38,478 nucleotides of DNA from Deltaproteobacteria bacterium (GCA_005888095.1 VBKF01000132.1:1-38478), one strand, 5' to 3'; shown: positions 28,095 through 36,740, counted from the stretch's first letter. Translations and numbers: made by a program. Notes: generated by a model from the sequence alone, not told the origin.

Positions 28095-29551
28095 AATGAT
28101 GCCCGCCTCCGGTGCCAGTCGGTCGCCTGCTCGTAGGCGGCGCCGATGCGCAGCACGGTCTCCTCGTCGAACGGCCGGCCGATCACCTGGAGTCCGATGG
28201 GCAGCCCCGAGGCGTCGAAGCCGCAGGGGAGGGCGAGGCCCGGGAGCCCCGCCAGATTGACCGAGATCGTGAAGATGTCCGACAGGTACATGGTGAGCGG
28301 ATCGGCGATCTTCTCGCCCAGGCGGAACGCGGTGGTGGGCGCCACCGGCGTCACCAGCGCCTCGCAGCGCTGGAAGACCTGCTCGAAGTCGCGCCGGATG
28401 AGGGTCCGCACCTGCTGCGCCTTCAGGTAGTAGGCGTCGTAGTAGCCCGCCGACAGCGCGTAGGTCCCGAGCATGATGCGCCGCTTCACCTCGGTGCCGA
28501 AGCCCGCCGCGCGCGACGCCTCGTACATGGCGCCGAGCGAGTCCGCCGGCACGCGGAGGCCGTAGCGGATGCCGTCGTAGCGCGCGAGGTTGGAGGAGGC
28601 CTCCGCGGTCGCGATCAGATAGTAGGTGGCGATCGCGTACTCGGTGTGGGGCAGCGACACGGGCTCGACGATGGCGCCGAGCCGCTCGAGCTCGCGCACG
28701 GCCGCGCGGACCCCGGCCTCGACCTCCGGCTGCATGCCTTCGACGAAGTACTCGCGTGGGAGCCCGAGACGGAGACCGCGCACCCCTTGCTCGAGCGCCG
28801 CCAGATACGACGGGACGGGACGGGGCGAGGCGGTCGAGTCGGCGGGGTCGTGGCCCGCGATCGCCTCGAGCATGAGCGCCGTGTCGGCGACGTCGCGCGC
28901 GAGCGGGCCCACCTGGTCGAGCGACGAGGCGTAGGCGATCACGCCGTAGCGCGACACGCGCCCGTAGGTGGGCTTGAGGCCCACCACGCCGCAGAACGCC
29001 GCCGGCAGCCGCACCGAGCCGCCCGTGTCGGTGCCGAGCGCGGCGTGGCACTCGCCGGCGGCGACCGCGGCGCCCGAGCCGCCGGACGACCCGCCCGGCA
29101 CGCGGTTTCCGTCCCACGGGTTCCGCGTCGTGCCGAGCGCCGAGTTCTCGGTCGACGAGCCCATCGCGAACTCGTCGCAGTTGAGCTTGCCGACGATCAC
29201 CGCGCCGGCGCGCTTGAGGCGCGCCGTGACGGTCGCGTCGTACGCCGGGACGAAACGCTCGAGGATGCGCGAGCCGGCCGTCGTACGGATGCCCGCGGTG
29301 CAGATGATGTCCTTGATCCCCACTGGCACGCCGGCGAGCGGCCCGGGGTCCTCGCCGGCGGCGATGCGCCGGTCGATCGCCGCGGCGGCGGCGAGCGCCT
29401 CCGCCTCGGTCACGGAGAGGAAAGCGCCCACGGCGGGCTCGACGGCCGCGATGCGGTCGAGTGCGGCGCGCACGAGCTCGACCGAGGAGGTCTCGCGCCG
29501 GCGGACGCGCGCCGCGGCGTCGCGGAGAGAGAGGTCGTGGAGCGGCGTCAT
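28091..29551 (-). CDS. gatA: Asp-tRNA(Asn)/Glu-tRNA(Gln) amidotransferase subunit A
   Basis: 486 residues. Amidase-signature enzyme releasing ammonia from glutamine. The Ser-cisSer-Lys triad is visible: Lys80 in [10 protein letters not shown], cis-Ser155 in PGGSSGGS, Ser179 in [13 protein letters not shown]. The start overlaps the gatC stop (ATGA) and its stop overlaps the gatB start (ATGA), so all three subunits should be made in step. The presence of gatCAB indicates that the organism makes Gln-tRNA and/or Asn-tRNA indirectly. Confidence 0.97.
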   Translation of the reverse strand: MTPLHDLSLRDAAARVRRRETSSVELVRAALDRIAAVEPAVGAFLSVTEAEALAAAAAIDRRIAAGEDPGPLAGVPVGIKDIICTAGIRTTAGSRILERFVPAYDATVTARLKRAGAVIVGKLNCDEFAMGSSTENSALGTTRNPWDGNRVPGGSSGGSGAAVAAGECHAALGTDTGGSVRLPAAFCGVVGLKPTYGRVSRYGVIAYASSLDQVGPLARDVADTALMLEAIAGHDPADSTASPRPVPSYLAALEQGVRGLRLGLPREYFVEGMQPEVEAGVRAAVRELERLGAIVEPVSLPHTEYAIATYYLIATAEASSNLARYDGIRYGLRVPADSLGAMYEASRAAGFGTEVKRRIMLGTYALSAGYYDAYYLKAQQVRTLIRRDFEQVFQRCEALVTPVAPTTAFRLGEKIADPLTMYLSDIFTISVNLAGLPGLALPCGFDASGLPIGLQVIGRPFDEETVLRIGAAYEQATDWHRRRASL

Positions 29552-29835
29552 TCGATGATTTTGGGCACCTTGAAGAAGCGCCCATCCCGCGAGGGTGCGT
29601 TGGCGAGCGGCTCGTCGCCCGCCGGCGGGTTCTCGACCGTGTCCTGGCGGAGCAGGGCGCCGAAGTCCTCGACGTGCGCCGTGGGCGCGACCGCTTTCGT
29701 GTCGAGCGCCGACAGGCGCGCGAAGGCCTCGAGGATGTGATCGAGGTCGCCCGTCAGCCGCGCCTCCTCCTCGGGCGCGAGCCGCAGCCGGGCGAGGGCC
29801 GCGACGCGCCGCACCTCCTCACGCGTGATCGCCAC
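29548..29835 (-). CDS. gatC: Asp-tRNA(Asn)/Glu-tRNA(Gln) amidotransferase subunit C
   Basis: 95 residues from GTG 29833-29835, the family length ([19 protein letters not shown]). A second GTG at 29856 would add seven residues; the promoter-like element with -10 box ending 9 nt before 29835 favours the shorter form. Conserved features include the N-terminal helix, [15 protein letters not shown], the PTAHV and LRQDTVE segments, and FFKVPKIIE at the C-terminus. GatC wraps around GatA and GatB and stabilises the complex. First gene of the operon. Confidence 0.93.
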   Translation of the reverse strand: MAITREEVRRVAALARLRLAPEEEARLTGDLDHILEAFARLSALDTKAVAPTAHVEDFGALLRQDTVENPPAGDEPLANAPSRDGRFFKVPKIIE

Positions 29836-29844
29836 GAAGACCTG

Positions 29845-29873
29845 TTCGTAGCGCACGCTCCGGGCATGCGCAA
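29845..29873 (-). promoter_or_regulatory. Candidate promoter of gatCAB
   Basis: Minus strand: TTGCGC (29868-29873), 17-bp spacer, TACGAA (29845-29850), 9 nt to GTG 29835. Confidence 0.45.
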
Positions 29874-29894
29874 CGATTGACGGACGCTACCGGG

Positions 29895-29923
29895 TTGCGA
29901 CGCCGGAGACCGCCAAGTAATCT
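29895..29923 (+). promoter_or_regulatory. Candidate leaderless promoter of yraN-serS
   Basis: TTGCGA (29895-29900), 17-bp spacer, TAATCT (29918-29923), 8 nt to GTG 29932; no Shine-Dalgarno sequence. Confidence 0.5.
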
Positions 29924-29931
29924 CGCCCGCC

Positions 29932-30291
29932 GTGGATGGGCGTGGGGAGCTCGGGCGGCGCGGGGAGGCGATGGCGGAGGAGTTCCTGCGCGCCTGCCGC
30001 TACACGATCGTGGCCCGGAACTACCGCTGCCGCGCCGGCGAGATCGACCTGGTCGCCCTCGACGGCGAGGTGCTCGTCTTCGTCGAGGTGCGGACCCGGC
30101 GCGGGGCCGCCGCCGGCACGCCGCTCGAATCCGTCGTCGGCCGCAAGCAGGCGCAGGTGGTGCGCGTCGCCCGCCACTTCCTCGCGGCGCGCGGCTGGCA
30201 CGACCGCGACGCACGGTTCGACGTGGTGGGCATCCGCTTCGACGCCGATCCGCCGGCCGTCGAGCACGTGCGCGGCGCCTTCGATGCTTGA
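29932..30291 (+). CDS. yraN: YraN/UPF0102 family nuclease-fold protein
   Basis: 119 residues from GTG. Typical UPF0102 order: [49 protein letters not shown], and [16 protein letters not shown]. The Asp in GEIDLVA, Glu in VFVEVR and a following basic residue form a PD-(D/E)XK-like site. The gene is conserved across bacteria without a firmly known function; genome integrity or Holliday-junction processing have been suggested for relatives. Its end overlaps serS by 8 bases, so the two are translationally coupled. Confidence 0.9.
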   Translation: MDGRGELGRRGEAMAEEFLRACRYTIVARNYRCRAGEIDLVALDGEVLVFVEVRTRRGAAAGTPLESVVGRKQAQVVRVARHFLAARGWHDRDARFDVVGIRFDADPPAVEHVRGAFDA

Positions 30292-31561
30292 TATCCGCCT
30301 GATCCGCACCGAGCCCGACCGCGTGAAGGCCGAGCTCGCCAAGGTGGGATTTCCGGCGTTCCAGGTGGACGCGCTCCTCGACGCGGATCGGCGGCGCCGC
30401 GAGGCCCTGCACGCGCTCGAGCAGCTCCGCGCCGAGCGGACGGCTGCCTCCAAGACGATCCGCGACATCGGCGATGCGGGGCAGCGCGAGCAGGCCATCG
30501 CCGCGCAGCGGGCGCTGGGCGAGCGGATCGCGGCGGCGGAGAAGGAGGCCACCGCAGCCGAGGAGGAGTTCAACCGGCTGATGCTCGAGGTGCCGAACCT
30601 GCCGCACCCCGACGTCCCGGTCGGACCCGACGAATCCGCCAACGTGGTCGTCCGCACCGAGGGCGCGCTGCCGACCTTCGACTTCCCGCCGCTGCCCCAC
30701 TGGGAGCTCGGCCCCGCACTCGGCGTCATCGACTTCGAGCGCGGCGTGAAGGTCTCCGGCACGCGCTTCTACGTGCTGCGTGGCGCCGGGGCGCGGCTCC
30801 AGCGCGCGCTCATCACCTGGATGCTCGACCTGCACACGCGCGAGCACGGGTACACGGAGGTCTACCCGCCCGCGATGGTGAAGGGCGAGTGTCTGGTCGG
30901 CACCGGCAACCTGCCGAAGTTCGCCGACACCCTCTACCGCGACGTCGAGGAGGACCACTGGTTCGTGCCCACCGCGGAGGTGCCGGTCACGAACCTCTAT
31001 CGGGACGAGATCCTCGAGCGGCTGCCGGTCCACCACGTCGCCTACACGCCGTGCTTCCGGCGCGAGAAGATGTCGGCCGGCCGCGACGTCCGCGGCATCA
31101 AGCGCGGGCACCAGTTCGACAAGGTGGAGCTGGTCAAGTTCGTGCGGCCTGAGACCTCCGACGACGAGCTGGTCCGGCTCCTCGCCGACGCCGAGGACGT
31201 CTGCCGCCGTCTCGGGCTTCCCTACCGCATCGTCCAGATGTGCACCGGCGACCTCTCGTTCACCGCCGCGATGAAGTACGACATCGAGGTCTGGGCCCCG
31301 GGGTGCGCGGAGTGGCTCGAGGTCAGCTCCTGCTCGAATTTCCGCGATTTCCAGGCCCGCCGGGCGAACATCCGCTATCGGCCGGCGCCGCGCGCCAAGC
31401 CGGAGCTCGTGCACACGCTGAACGGCTCCGGGCTGGCCCTCCCGCGCGTGATGATCGCGGTGCTCGAGACCTACCAGCGCGCCGACGGGAGCGTCGCGGT
31501 GCCCGAGGTCCTGCGTCCGTACGTCGGCGTCGATATGATCGCCCGCGGCGCCCCTACATGA
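30284..31561 (+). CDS. serS: Seryl-tRNA synthetase
   Basis: 425 residues from ATG 30284, standard for bacterial SerRS. N-terminal coiled-coil arm (about 30-105: [34 protein letters not shown]) that grips the long variable arm of tRNA-Ser; class II motif 1 around [14 protein letters not shown], motif 2 [20 protein letters not shown], motif 3 [17 protein letters not shown] normal TAEVPVTN and [15 protein letters not shown] are present. Met in REKMSAGRD replaces the more common Ala-Gly. It is coupled to yraN and converges on a lipoprotein gene with an 8-bp overlap. A tRNA-Ser gene lies 2.4 kb downstream. Confidence 0.97.
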   Translation: MLDIRLIRTEPDRVKAELAKVGFPAFQVDALLDADRRRREALHALEQLRAERTAASKTIRDIGDAGQREQAIAAQRALGERIAAAEKEATAAEEEFNRLMLEVPNLPHPDVPVGPDESANVVVRTEGALPTFDFPPLPHWELGPALGVIDFERGVKVSGTRFYVLRGAGARLQRALITWMLDLHTREHGYTEVYPPAMVKGECLVGTGNLPKFADTLYRDVEEDHWFVPTAEVPVTNLYRDEILERLPVHHVAYTPCFRREKMSAGRDVRGIKRGHQFDKVELVKFVRPETSDDELVRLLADAEDVCRRLGLPYRIVQMCTGDLSFTAAMKYDIEVWAPGCAEWLEVSSCSNFRDFQARRANIRYRPAPRAKPELVHTLNGSGLALPRVMIAVLETYQRADGSVAVPEVLRPYVGVDMIARGAPT

Positions 31562-31916
31562 GCCCGATGAAGCGCGGCGCGCGCGTGCGGACGATGCGGT
31601 CGGCGAGGACGATGTCGTAGAGGACGGCGTCGCCGACCCGCGTCTCGGGGACGAGGAGACCCGTCACCTTGACCCAGTCGTCGGCGCCAGCCTCGACGGG
31701 TGCCGTCGAGCGGACGATGATGCGGGCGCCGCGCCGGTCGGCGATCTCGAGGAGGGTCTCACCCGGCAGCACCTGCGTGCGTGCGATGCGCCCCGTGAAC
31801 TCGACCTTGTGCTGGTAGAACTTGTCCGGCCGCGCGTTGATGCTGGAGATCGTGGGCCCGCAGGCCCCGAGCCCGGCGGCGAGCGCGAAGGGCAGGGCGA
31901 GGCGGCTGAGCCGCAT
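31554..31916 (-). CDS. Small lipoprotein, OB-fold-like
   Basis: 120 residues from ATG 31914-31916. Lipoprotein signal peptide: [19 protein letters not shown], with lipobox LGAC at Cys19 (the next residue Gly). The mature part ([72 protein letters not shown]) has the strand pattern of an OB-fold of the YgiW/DUF5689 type; family not certain. Asp/Gly is not at +2, so it is probably sent to the outer membrane. Overlaps serS tail-to-tail by 8 bp. Confidence 0.75.
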   Translation of the reverse strand: MRLSRLALPFALAAGLGACGPTISSINARPDKFYQHKVEFTGRIARTQVLPGETLLEIADRRGARIIVRSTAPVEAGADDWVKVTGLLVPETRVGDAVLYDIVLADRIVRTRAPRFIGLM

Positions 31917-31926
31917 GCGGGTGCGG

Positions 31927-31955
31927 CGGGTAGCACGGTCGTCCCGGAAAAGCAA
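31927..31955 (-). promoter_or_regulatory. Candidate leaderless promoter of the lipoprotein gene
   Basis: Minus strand: TTGCTT (31950-31955), 17-bp spacer, TACCCG (31927-31932), 10 nt to the ATG at 31916. Weaker than the others. Confidence 0.35.
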
Positions 31956-31986
31956 AACGGCGGCGTTCGGAGGTAGTGTTCGGCAG

Positions 31987-32367
31987 CTACGCCAGTTGGC
32001 CGAATCTCCTGACTCCAGAGACCCGGTACGACCGTACGTAGATTTCGGCCTGGCCAAACCTCGCCTCGAGCAAGGCCCGGTAGATACGGAAGAACTCGCT
32101 GCTCTTCGGGCTTTCGGAGACATCCACCATGAAGAGATGGTGCCGCTCTTCGGGGCCAGCCCGCCAGCCGCCACGCACCGGAAGCCGCGTGTAGCCGCCG
32201 CTGACGGCATTCAGTTCAAGGACGACGGTGTTGAGTCGCTCAGGGTGGAAGGGGTTCCCCTGGTTGTCGTGGGTCGGGACAGTGATCTCGTATCGGCGAG
32301 TGTACCGCCGATGTCGGCGCCTGCCGGACGTCCGCTTACTACCTCGGGAAGTCCGAGACTTCTTCAA
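31987..32367 (-). CDS. Conserved-looking hypothetical protein, second of a pair
   Basis: 126 residues from TTG 32365-32367, overlapping the preceding gene by 29 bases. The first 25 residues are very basic (KKSRTSRGSKRTSGRRRHRR); the rest looks like an ordered domain: YEITVPTHDNQGNPFHPERL, VVLELNAVSGGYTRLP, HHLFMVDVSESPKSSEFF, YRALLEARFGQAEIYVRSY. The YEI-VP--DN-G-PF and GG-TR-P pattern is one I associate with small uncharacterised proteins, but I cannot name a family. No ATG or GTG is available downstream before the domain, so the TTG or a coupled start is needed. Confidence 0.55.
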   Translation of the reverse strand: MKKSRTSRGSKRTSGRRRHRRYTRRYEITVPTHDNQGNPFHPERLNTVVLELNAVSGGYTRLPVRGGWRAGPEERHHLFMVDVSESPKSSEFFRIYRALLEARFGQAEIYVRSYRVSGVRRFGQLA

Positions 32368-32545
32368 ACGGAACGCCTTCCCTGCGGAGTACCTCCAACT
32401 GCCGGGGAGACGTCACGCCGAAAACGCCGGCCTCCGGGCCGCCCACGATCATGCCCGACCCCACGAGCGTCGTGAGGTCATGCGAATCGTTGGGGCGCCC
32501 CAGGCGGATGAAGATAACGGTTTGAGGCGCTCTGTCGGTCGACAT
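32339..32545 (-). CDS. Small hypothetical protein, first of a pair
   Basis: 68 residues from ATG 32543-32545 (69 if the adjacent ATG 32546-32548 is used). Sequence runs TVIFIRLGRPNDSHDLTTLV, GSGMIVGGPEAGVFGVTS, PRQLEVLRREGVPFEEVSDF. No domain is recognised. The -10-like TATGCT ends 8 nt before ATG 32545, matching the leaderless pattern of other genes here, though with a long 19-bp spacer. It overlaps the following gene by 29 bp. Two short overlapping genes with a basic second product resemble a toxin-antitoxin arrangement, but nothing else supports that. Confidence 0.55.
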   Translation of the reverse strand: MSTDRAPQTVIFIRLGRPNDSHDLTTLVGSGMIVGGPEAGVFGVTSPRQLEVLRREGVPFEEVSDFPR

Positions 32546-32553
32546 CATGAACA

Positions 32554-32584
32554 AGCATATCCGTGCCGGCGGATGCCGCGTCAA
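32554..32584 (-). promoter_or_regulatory. Candidate promoter of the unknown gene pair
   Basis: Minus strand: TTGACG (32579-32584), 19-bp spacer, TATGCT (32554-32559), 8 nt to ATG 32545. The spacer is longer than usual. Confidence 0.35.
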
Positions 32585-32817
32585 GCGTCCGCGCCTCGCC
32601 ACTCGATCAATAGACCCGCATGTTCTCCATCCAACGTGCACCGGCTAATGAATAAGATCGAGACCGCTATCCGGAGATGGCCGCACTCGGGTGCCGAGGC
32701 GACACCGGCGCCGCTACCGCCGGTTGCCGGGGGAAGGCCAAGGCCGCTCAGGCGCCGGAAGGTGAGCCTGTCTGCTGATGGCGACAGTGCCCGCTCGGTG
32801 CCCGTTGCCCCCGGCGG
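32585..32817. other. Intergenic, no supported gene
   Basis: Divergent region between the unknown pair and the DsbA-like gene. Nothing beyond the two promoter-like elements at its ends was found. Confidence 0.4.
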
Positions 32818-32846
32818 TTGACGTGGACGCCCGCGCGCCGTAGCCT
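32818..32846 (+). promoter_or_regulatory. Candidate promoter of the DsbA-like gene
   Basis: TTGACG (32818-32823), 17-bp spacer, TAGCCT (32841-32846); a leader of about 20 nt contains GAAGGAGG before the ATG at 32874. Confidence 0.45.
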
Positions 32847-32873
32847 CTCGCCTTTCCGGCGAAGGAGGCAGGC

Positions 32874-33881
32874 ATGAGCAGGACGTTCCTGGCGGCGCTC
32901 GCGATCGGTGCGGTGCTCGGCTTCGGGTGGGCGGCGCGTGCGGCCGACGAGACGGTTGCCACGGTGGGCGACAAGAAGATCACCCGCGCGCAGCTCGAGG
33001 ACGAGGTCCGGGCGAAGCTGATCGAGATCGAGAACCAGCGCTACGACGCGCTCCGAGAGGGCCTCGACGGTATGGTCGCGCAGGAGCTCCTGAAGCGCGA
33101 GGCGGCGGCGCGCGGCACGACGGCGGAGGCGCTCACCGCGGAGGAGATCGACAAGAAGACGCCCGAGCCCTCGGACCAGGACATCCAGAAGGTCTACGAG
33201 GAGAACAAGTCGCAGCTCGGCGGCCAGACACTCGAGCAGGTCAAGCCGCGCATCGTCCAGTACCTGAAGGGCCAGAAGCAGGAGGAGCGGCGCACGGCGT
33301 TCATCGAGGAGCTCAAGAAGAAGTACCCGACAACGGTGTCCTTGAAGCCCCCGGTGGTCAACGTCGCAGCCGCGGGCCGTCCCGAGCGCGGCGGCAAGAA
33401 CGCGTCCGTCACCATCATCGAGTTCTCGGACTATCAGTGCCCGTTCTGCCAGCGCGCCGAGGACGTCGTCGAGAAGGTGATGAGCACGTACGGGGACAAG
33501 GTGCGGCTCGTGTACCGCAACTACCCGCTCCCGTTCCACCCGCGGGCGCGCCCGGCGTCCGAGGCGGCCGCCTGTGCCAACGCCCAGGGCAAGTTCTGGG
33601 AGTACCACAGCAAGCTCTTCCACGGCGACGGCCTCGAGGCCGAGAAGCTGAAGACCTACGCGGACCAAGTGGGCCTCGATCGCAAGAAGTTCGACGAGTG
33701 CCTGGAGAAGAAGCCGTTCACGGCCGAGATCGACAAGGACGTGAAGGACGGCGAGAAGGCCGGCGTGACCGGCACGCCCGCGTTCTTCATCAATGGCCGC
33801 ATGCTGTCCGGCGCCCAGCCGTTCGAGAAGTTCAAGGAAGTGATCGACGACGAGCTGGCGTCGTCGAAGAAGTCGTCATAG
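32874..33881 (+). CDS. Secreted DsbA-family thiol oxidoreductase with SurA-like N-terminus
   Basis: 335 residues. Signal peptide MSRTFLAALAIGAVLGFG with probable cleavage after ARA; then a SurA/PrsA-like N-terminal helical region (about 24-150: ETVATVGDKKITRAQLEDEV, LDGMVAQELLKREAAARG); then a DsbA-type thioredoxin domain (FSDYQCPFCQRAEDVVEKV, active-site Cys189 and Cys192, cis-Pro in GTPAFFING). It should introduce or isomerise disulfides, or reduce a partner, in the periplasm, possibly with chaperone activity from the first part. Such fusions are known in deltaproteobacteria. ATG has GAAGGAGG upstream. No DsbB gene is nearby. Confidence 0.92.
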   Translation: MSRTFLAALAIGAVLGFGWAARAADETVATVGDKKITRAQLEDEVRAKLIEIENQRYDALREGLDGMVAQELLKREAAARGTTAEALTAEEIDKKTPEPSDQDIQKVYEENKSQLGGQTLEQVKPRIVQYLKGQKQEERRTAFIEELKKKYPTTVSLKPPVVNVAAAGRPERGGKNASVTIIEFSDYQCPFCQRAEDVVEKVMSTYGDKVRLVYRNYPLPFHPRARPASEAAACANAQGKFWEYHSKLFHGDGLEAEKLKTYADQVGLDRKKFDECLEKKPFTAEIDKDVKDGEKAGVTGTPAFFINGRMLSGAQPFEKFKEVIDDELASSKKSS

Positions 33882-33903
33882 CGCCCGCGCGGCCGGCGGG
33901 CGC
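33881..33903 (+). terminator. Hairpin after the DsbA-like gene
   Basis: Perfect 8-bp stem GCGCCCGC / GCGGGCGC with a 7-nt loop right at the stop codon. No T-run follows, so an intrinsic terminator is only possible. Confidence 0.4.
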
Positions 33904-33929
33904 GCGGCGCGAGTCAGCGGGCTTCGTCG

Positions 33930-34019
33930 GGAGGGGTGGCCGAGCCCGGTTTAAGGCAGCGGTCTTGAAAACCGCCAGGGTCTAAAAAGCCCTCGGGAGT
34001 TCGAATCTCCCCCCCTCCG
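33930..34019 (+). tRNA. tRNA-Ser (anticodon TGA)
   Basis: 90 nt. Acceptor GGAGGGG (33930-33936) pairs with CCCCTCC (34012-34018), discriminator G 34019. Anticodon stem GCGGT/ACCGC encloses CTTGAAA with anticodon TGA, reading UCN codons. The long variable arm AGGGTCT-AAAA-AGCCCT is the class II feature that serS recognises. T arm GGGAG-TTCGAAT-CTCCC is intact. CCA is not encoded. Its 3' end is repeated at 35173-35194. Confidence 0.95.
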
Positions 34020-34022
34020 CTC
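34000..34022 (+). repeat. att-like direct repeat, copy 1 (3' end of tRNA-Ser)
   Basis: The stretch from the T loop of tRNA-Ser to three bases past its end (starts TTCGAATCT, ends CTCCGCTC) recurs at 35173-35194 with one C fewer in the C-run. Integrases of islands and phages use exactly this part of tRNA genes. No integrase is left between the copies. Confidence 0.5.
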
Positions 34023-34241
34023 TTGTAGCACTAGGCTTTCTCGCTACTTAGGGGTACCGGTGCAATTTGGGCAGCGGGAGGAAGGCTAAGCTGTGCGTCA
34101 ATAACCCATGACCGCGGGCAGGAGGAATCCGAGGTGCAGGCGATGGCCATGCCCCGCCGAGGGCCAGGCTGAGAAGGTTGGCACAGGCGTAGCGCCGCCT
34201 CCCGCGAGCTGATGAGATCGACCCTTACGCGCGGGTTCCGA

Positions 34242-34883
34242 TCAGGACGGGCGGATTTTAATCATGACCGACTCGGTGATGGTGTTGCCGAGGGCATCCG
34301 TACAGGTCGCGCCGAAGTCCACGTAGAGCCCGTTTCCCGTTGCCTTCACGTGGCCAGCACCCAAAGAACAGTCTCCAGCGCCGTTCTGTGACAGGAACTG
34401 TGTGAGAGTGCTGGTGATGGCTTGCTCGAACACGGACACGTCCCTGATGGGGAACGTGCCAGCCTGCTGGCAGTCGATCCGGACGGGGCCGTCCGCGCAA
34501 AAGGTCACGTCGTAGTTGGCCGGCGGGAGCCAGAACGGAGGCGACGGTGGTGATGGCGGTGACGGCGGCGAGGGTTGGCGCTCGCACCTCATGCGAGTGG
34601 CATTACAGATCGGGCGATCGAGCGGGCAGAACACGCCGTCTCGACACCGCTCGGTCGAAGGAGGGGGCACCACCACGCCGCAGTCACCCGCGTGTTGGCA
34701 GGCGTAGACGATCTTTCGCACGCAATCCCGATAGAACCGTCCCTTGACGAATACCCCTCGACACTCCGTAAGTTCGCCACGGCACTGGGCGCCGCAGCGG
34801 GTGACGCGGGCGGAGCCCGACCACGCCGGGCTGGCATGCGCGAGGCTCACGAGGAGTCCGAGGATGGCGATGGATGTCTTCAT
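34242..34883 (-). CDS. Secreted Cys-rich protein with Ser-Pro-Pro linker
   Basis: 213 residues from ATG 34881-34883. Signal peptide MKTSIAILGLLVSLAHASPA with probable cleavage after WSG or SPA. The N-terminal half has about ten Cys (RVTRCGAQCRGELTECRG, YRDCVRKIVYACQHAGDCG, CRDGVFCPLDRPIC), suggesting a disulfide-stabilised module. A (SPP)4 linker (about 105-116) joins it to a C-terminal domain (YDVTFCADGPVRIDCQ, FEQAITSTLTQFLSQNG, LYVDFGATCTDALGN) with four more Cys. The extended frame to 35408 is not supported. No family is recognised. It is the only gene between the two att-like repeats. A periplasmic DsbA-like enzyme is encoded just before the tRNA. Confidence 0.65.
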   Translation of the reverse strand: MKTSIAILGLLVSLAHASPAWSGSARVTRCGAQCRGELTECRGVFVKGRFYRDCVRKIVYACQHAGDCGVVVPPPSTERCRDGVFCPLDRPICNATRMRCERQPSPPSPPSPPSPPFWLPPANYDVTFCADGPVRIDCQQAGTFPIRDVSVFEQAITSTLTQFLSQNGAGDCSLGAGHVKATGNGLYVDFGATCTDALGNTITESVMIKIRPS

Positions 34884-35172
34884 CGCGAGCGTGCGGAGGT
34901 GAATGGCAAGAAGCGTACCCGCATCGCGGTTGCCGTGCTCGGCAATGATCGGATGACGGGAATGATGGTCCCGCGCGTCCGGCAGAAGGTTCCGCGCCGA
35001 GCTGGCGTCGTCCCTGCCCCGCGTCAGCCGTGGCACACTGTGCCATCGGGAGTGACATTTGGAGTCAGAGCGCTTGCCGATCCACGGAGCCGTCAGGCGC
35101 GGGTCGCTCTGGAGCGGAGGCCCGGGCAAGCGCGCGTCACGCATCCGGCCATACACGGACACGTCAACGGCA
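34884..35172. other. Inside the att-bounded segment, no supported gene
   Basis: Between the Cys-rich gene and the second repeat. Several overlapping short ORFs exist without recognisable content; no integrase fragment was found. Confidence 0.4.
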
Positions 35173-35194
35173 TTCGAATCTCCCCCCTCCGCTC
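35173..35194 (+). repeat. att-like direct repeat, copy 2
   Basis: 22 nt matching the 3' end of tRNA-Ser (34000-34022) apart from one missing C. The bases before it do not match the tRNA, so it is not a second complete tRNA gene. Confidence 0.5.
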
Positions 35195-35317
35195 CATTTT
35201 CGTGCGAATCTGGTGGCTTAGCGGTTGCGATTTGGGAGGTTCCCGCTAGGTTCTCGATCAGCTCGGGACCCTGCGCCCGCGAGACAGGCGGAGATGAGCG
35301 GTGGTCGGTGGCGGGAA

Positions 35318-35593
35318 CTATGCGGCCACGCTCCTCAGGTGCAGTTCCAGCATCTGACGCAACGGAGGTTGCCGCCGGTCCGGTGACGGCTCGCCGCTTC
35401 TCAGCCACCGGATCATGAACGCGAAATACAGCGCGTACAGGTTGTGACTGAGCAGCGCCGTGTCGATGTCCCTCGCGACCTCGCGGCGCTCCTTCGCGAG
35501 GTCGAAATGAAGTGCTGCTGTTAGGCGCGTGTAGCGACTATGGAATCCGGGCCGTGGCGTAGGAGATGAGCGAAGAAGCAGTCCGTCGGTCAA
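35318..35593 (-). pseudogene. TetR-family regulator, C-terminal remnant
   Basis: The reading frame (91 residues) contains FHSRYTRLTAALHFDLAKER, EVARDIDTALLSHNLYALY, FAFMIRWLRSGEPSPDR and LRQMLELHLRSVAA, the end of a TetR ligand-binding domain (typical DxxxLAxxLYALYFGxxLRWL). The helix-turn-helix part is absent, and the first 20 residues of the frame are unrelated. It is therefore a truncated gene, probably a casualty of the rearrangements beside the att-like repeat. Confidence 0.6.
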
Positions 35594-36160
35594 CAGGAGT
35601 CAATCGCCTTGCAGGTCGCTCGCCAATTGGGGCTTGCCCGTCGCTACTCTGACCCAGAGACCCCGGCTCGCGACCGTGGGCATCGGGGAGGAGTCGGACC
35701 GGTACTTGGATACTTGAATGCGTTTTTCGGAAAGATCACGCGGGACGAAGTTCCATCTGCGATCCGAGCTGAGCATGCGCAGCGGGAAACACTGTGGCTC
35801 GTCGAGGTTGAACGGCTCGACGTATGTCCCTCTTGGTCGTCTGCGGTCGGAAGCACACGGAGACCTTCAAAGAAGCTTCTGATCCAGCGAGGCGTGACAT
35901 GTGAAGTCATTTCGCCGAGGCTGGGTGACTAGAGCGGGTGAACGCTGGCCGGCGCTTCGCGTGGTCGGCTGACTACTTCTGCGCGGGCGCCTGCGCGGCG
36001 TCTTGAAGCGAGGATGATCCTGACCTCCGCCGGACAGCCGCGCGTTATCCCCAAGTGTGGACAAGTCGGGATGTGCTTCCAGGGCAGGCGATTGTCGGTG
36101 ATCTTGGCGTGCACGTGCATGGCGCACCGTACGTCGTTGGATACGTTTTCCTGATCGCAC
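35594..36160. other. Region without a firmly supported gene
   Basis: Less GC-rich than most of the window. A plus-strand ORF (35609-35932, 107 residues) and overlapping minus-strand ORFs (35644-35910, 35929-36120) are all possible but no frame shows a domain, a good start or clear coding style. Probably remnant DNA. Confidence 0.35.
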
Positions 36161-36161
36161 C

Positions 36162-36190
36162 TTGACAGCGATTCGGGTTCGGCGTTAGAG
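36162..36190 (+). promoter_or_regulatory. Candidate promoter of the frameshifted ORF at 36275
   Basis: Perfect TTGACA (36162-36167), 17-bp spacer, TTAGAG (36185-36190), about 85 bp before the ATG at 36275. Confidence 0.4.
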
Positions 36191-36274
36191 ACTGCCGCGT
36201 GCGGTGTGTGGCGGGGGGGAGGCGCGGAGCGAGTTACCTCCCGCGAGCCATGTAGGAGCGTAGCAGACCCCGCG

Positions 36275-36740
36275 ATGAGATGCTCCCTCGACTATGCTCG
36301 GGCGCATCGGGTGGAACAGGCTGCGCACCGCTACGGAATCGATCTGACCGTGACGCGGGAGCGGATGTTCCTCAGCCTCGTCGCCGCGCAAGGCCATGTC
36401 CTTGCCCGGCAACCGGGGGGCAACGTCCTCTACCTCGTGCGCCACATGAGGCGCTGGGTTCTCCTGTGCGTCAGTGAGCGGCAGCGACGGATTCGCACCT
36501 TTCTGCCGCTCGGCCCGGGGGCGTGGTTGCGGCAACGGAACGGGGATTCGCCTGCCGGTGGGGACCGTCATCGACGCGAACCTCTCGGCGTATCGGCAGG
36601 CGATCCGGGCCCCGCTCGCGCCGCCCCGGCCGACGGAGACCTCAGGCGCCTATCGCGCCCGGATTGAAGCGGTCGTTACAGAGCGGATCGCCAGGCTGAG
36701 GGATAAACGTCGGCAAAAAAGGCCGCGGGCTGCGTTGTAG
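36275..36740 (+). pseudogene. Hypothetical protein, one +1 frameshift
   Basis: From ATG 36275 frame 2 reads MRCSLDYARAHRVEQAAHRY, GIDLTVTRERMFLSLVAAQG, NVLYLVRHMRRWVLLCVSE, RIRTFLPLGPGAWLRQRNG. At the GGGG run 36542-36545 coding character passes to frame 3: IRLPVGTVIDANLSAYRQAI, RAPLAPPRPTETSGAYRARI, VVTERIARLRDKRRQK, ending at 36738-36740. Deleting one G gives a single protein of about 154 residues. No family recognised. Either a young pseudogene or a base-count error. Confidence 0.5.

Noticed and set aside
28112-29740. 542-residue plus-strand ORF
   Set aside because: Mirror of gatA/gatC.
34540-34590. Short tandem GGTGGTGAT/GGCGGTGAC repeats as a minisatellite
   Set aside because: They are simply the codons of the (SPP)4 linker read on the other strand.
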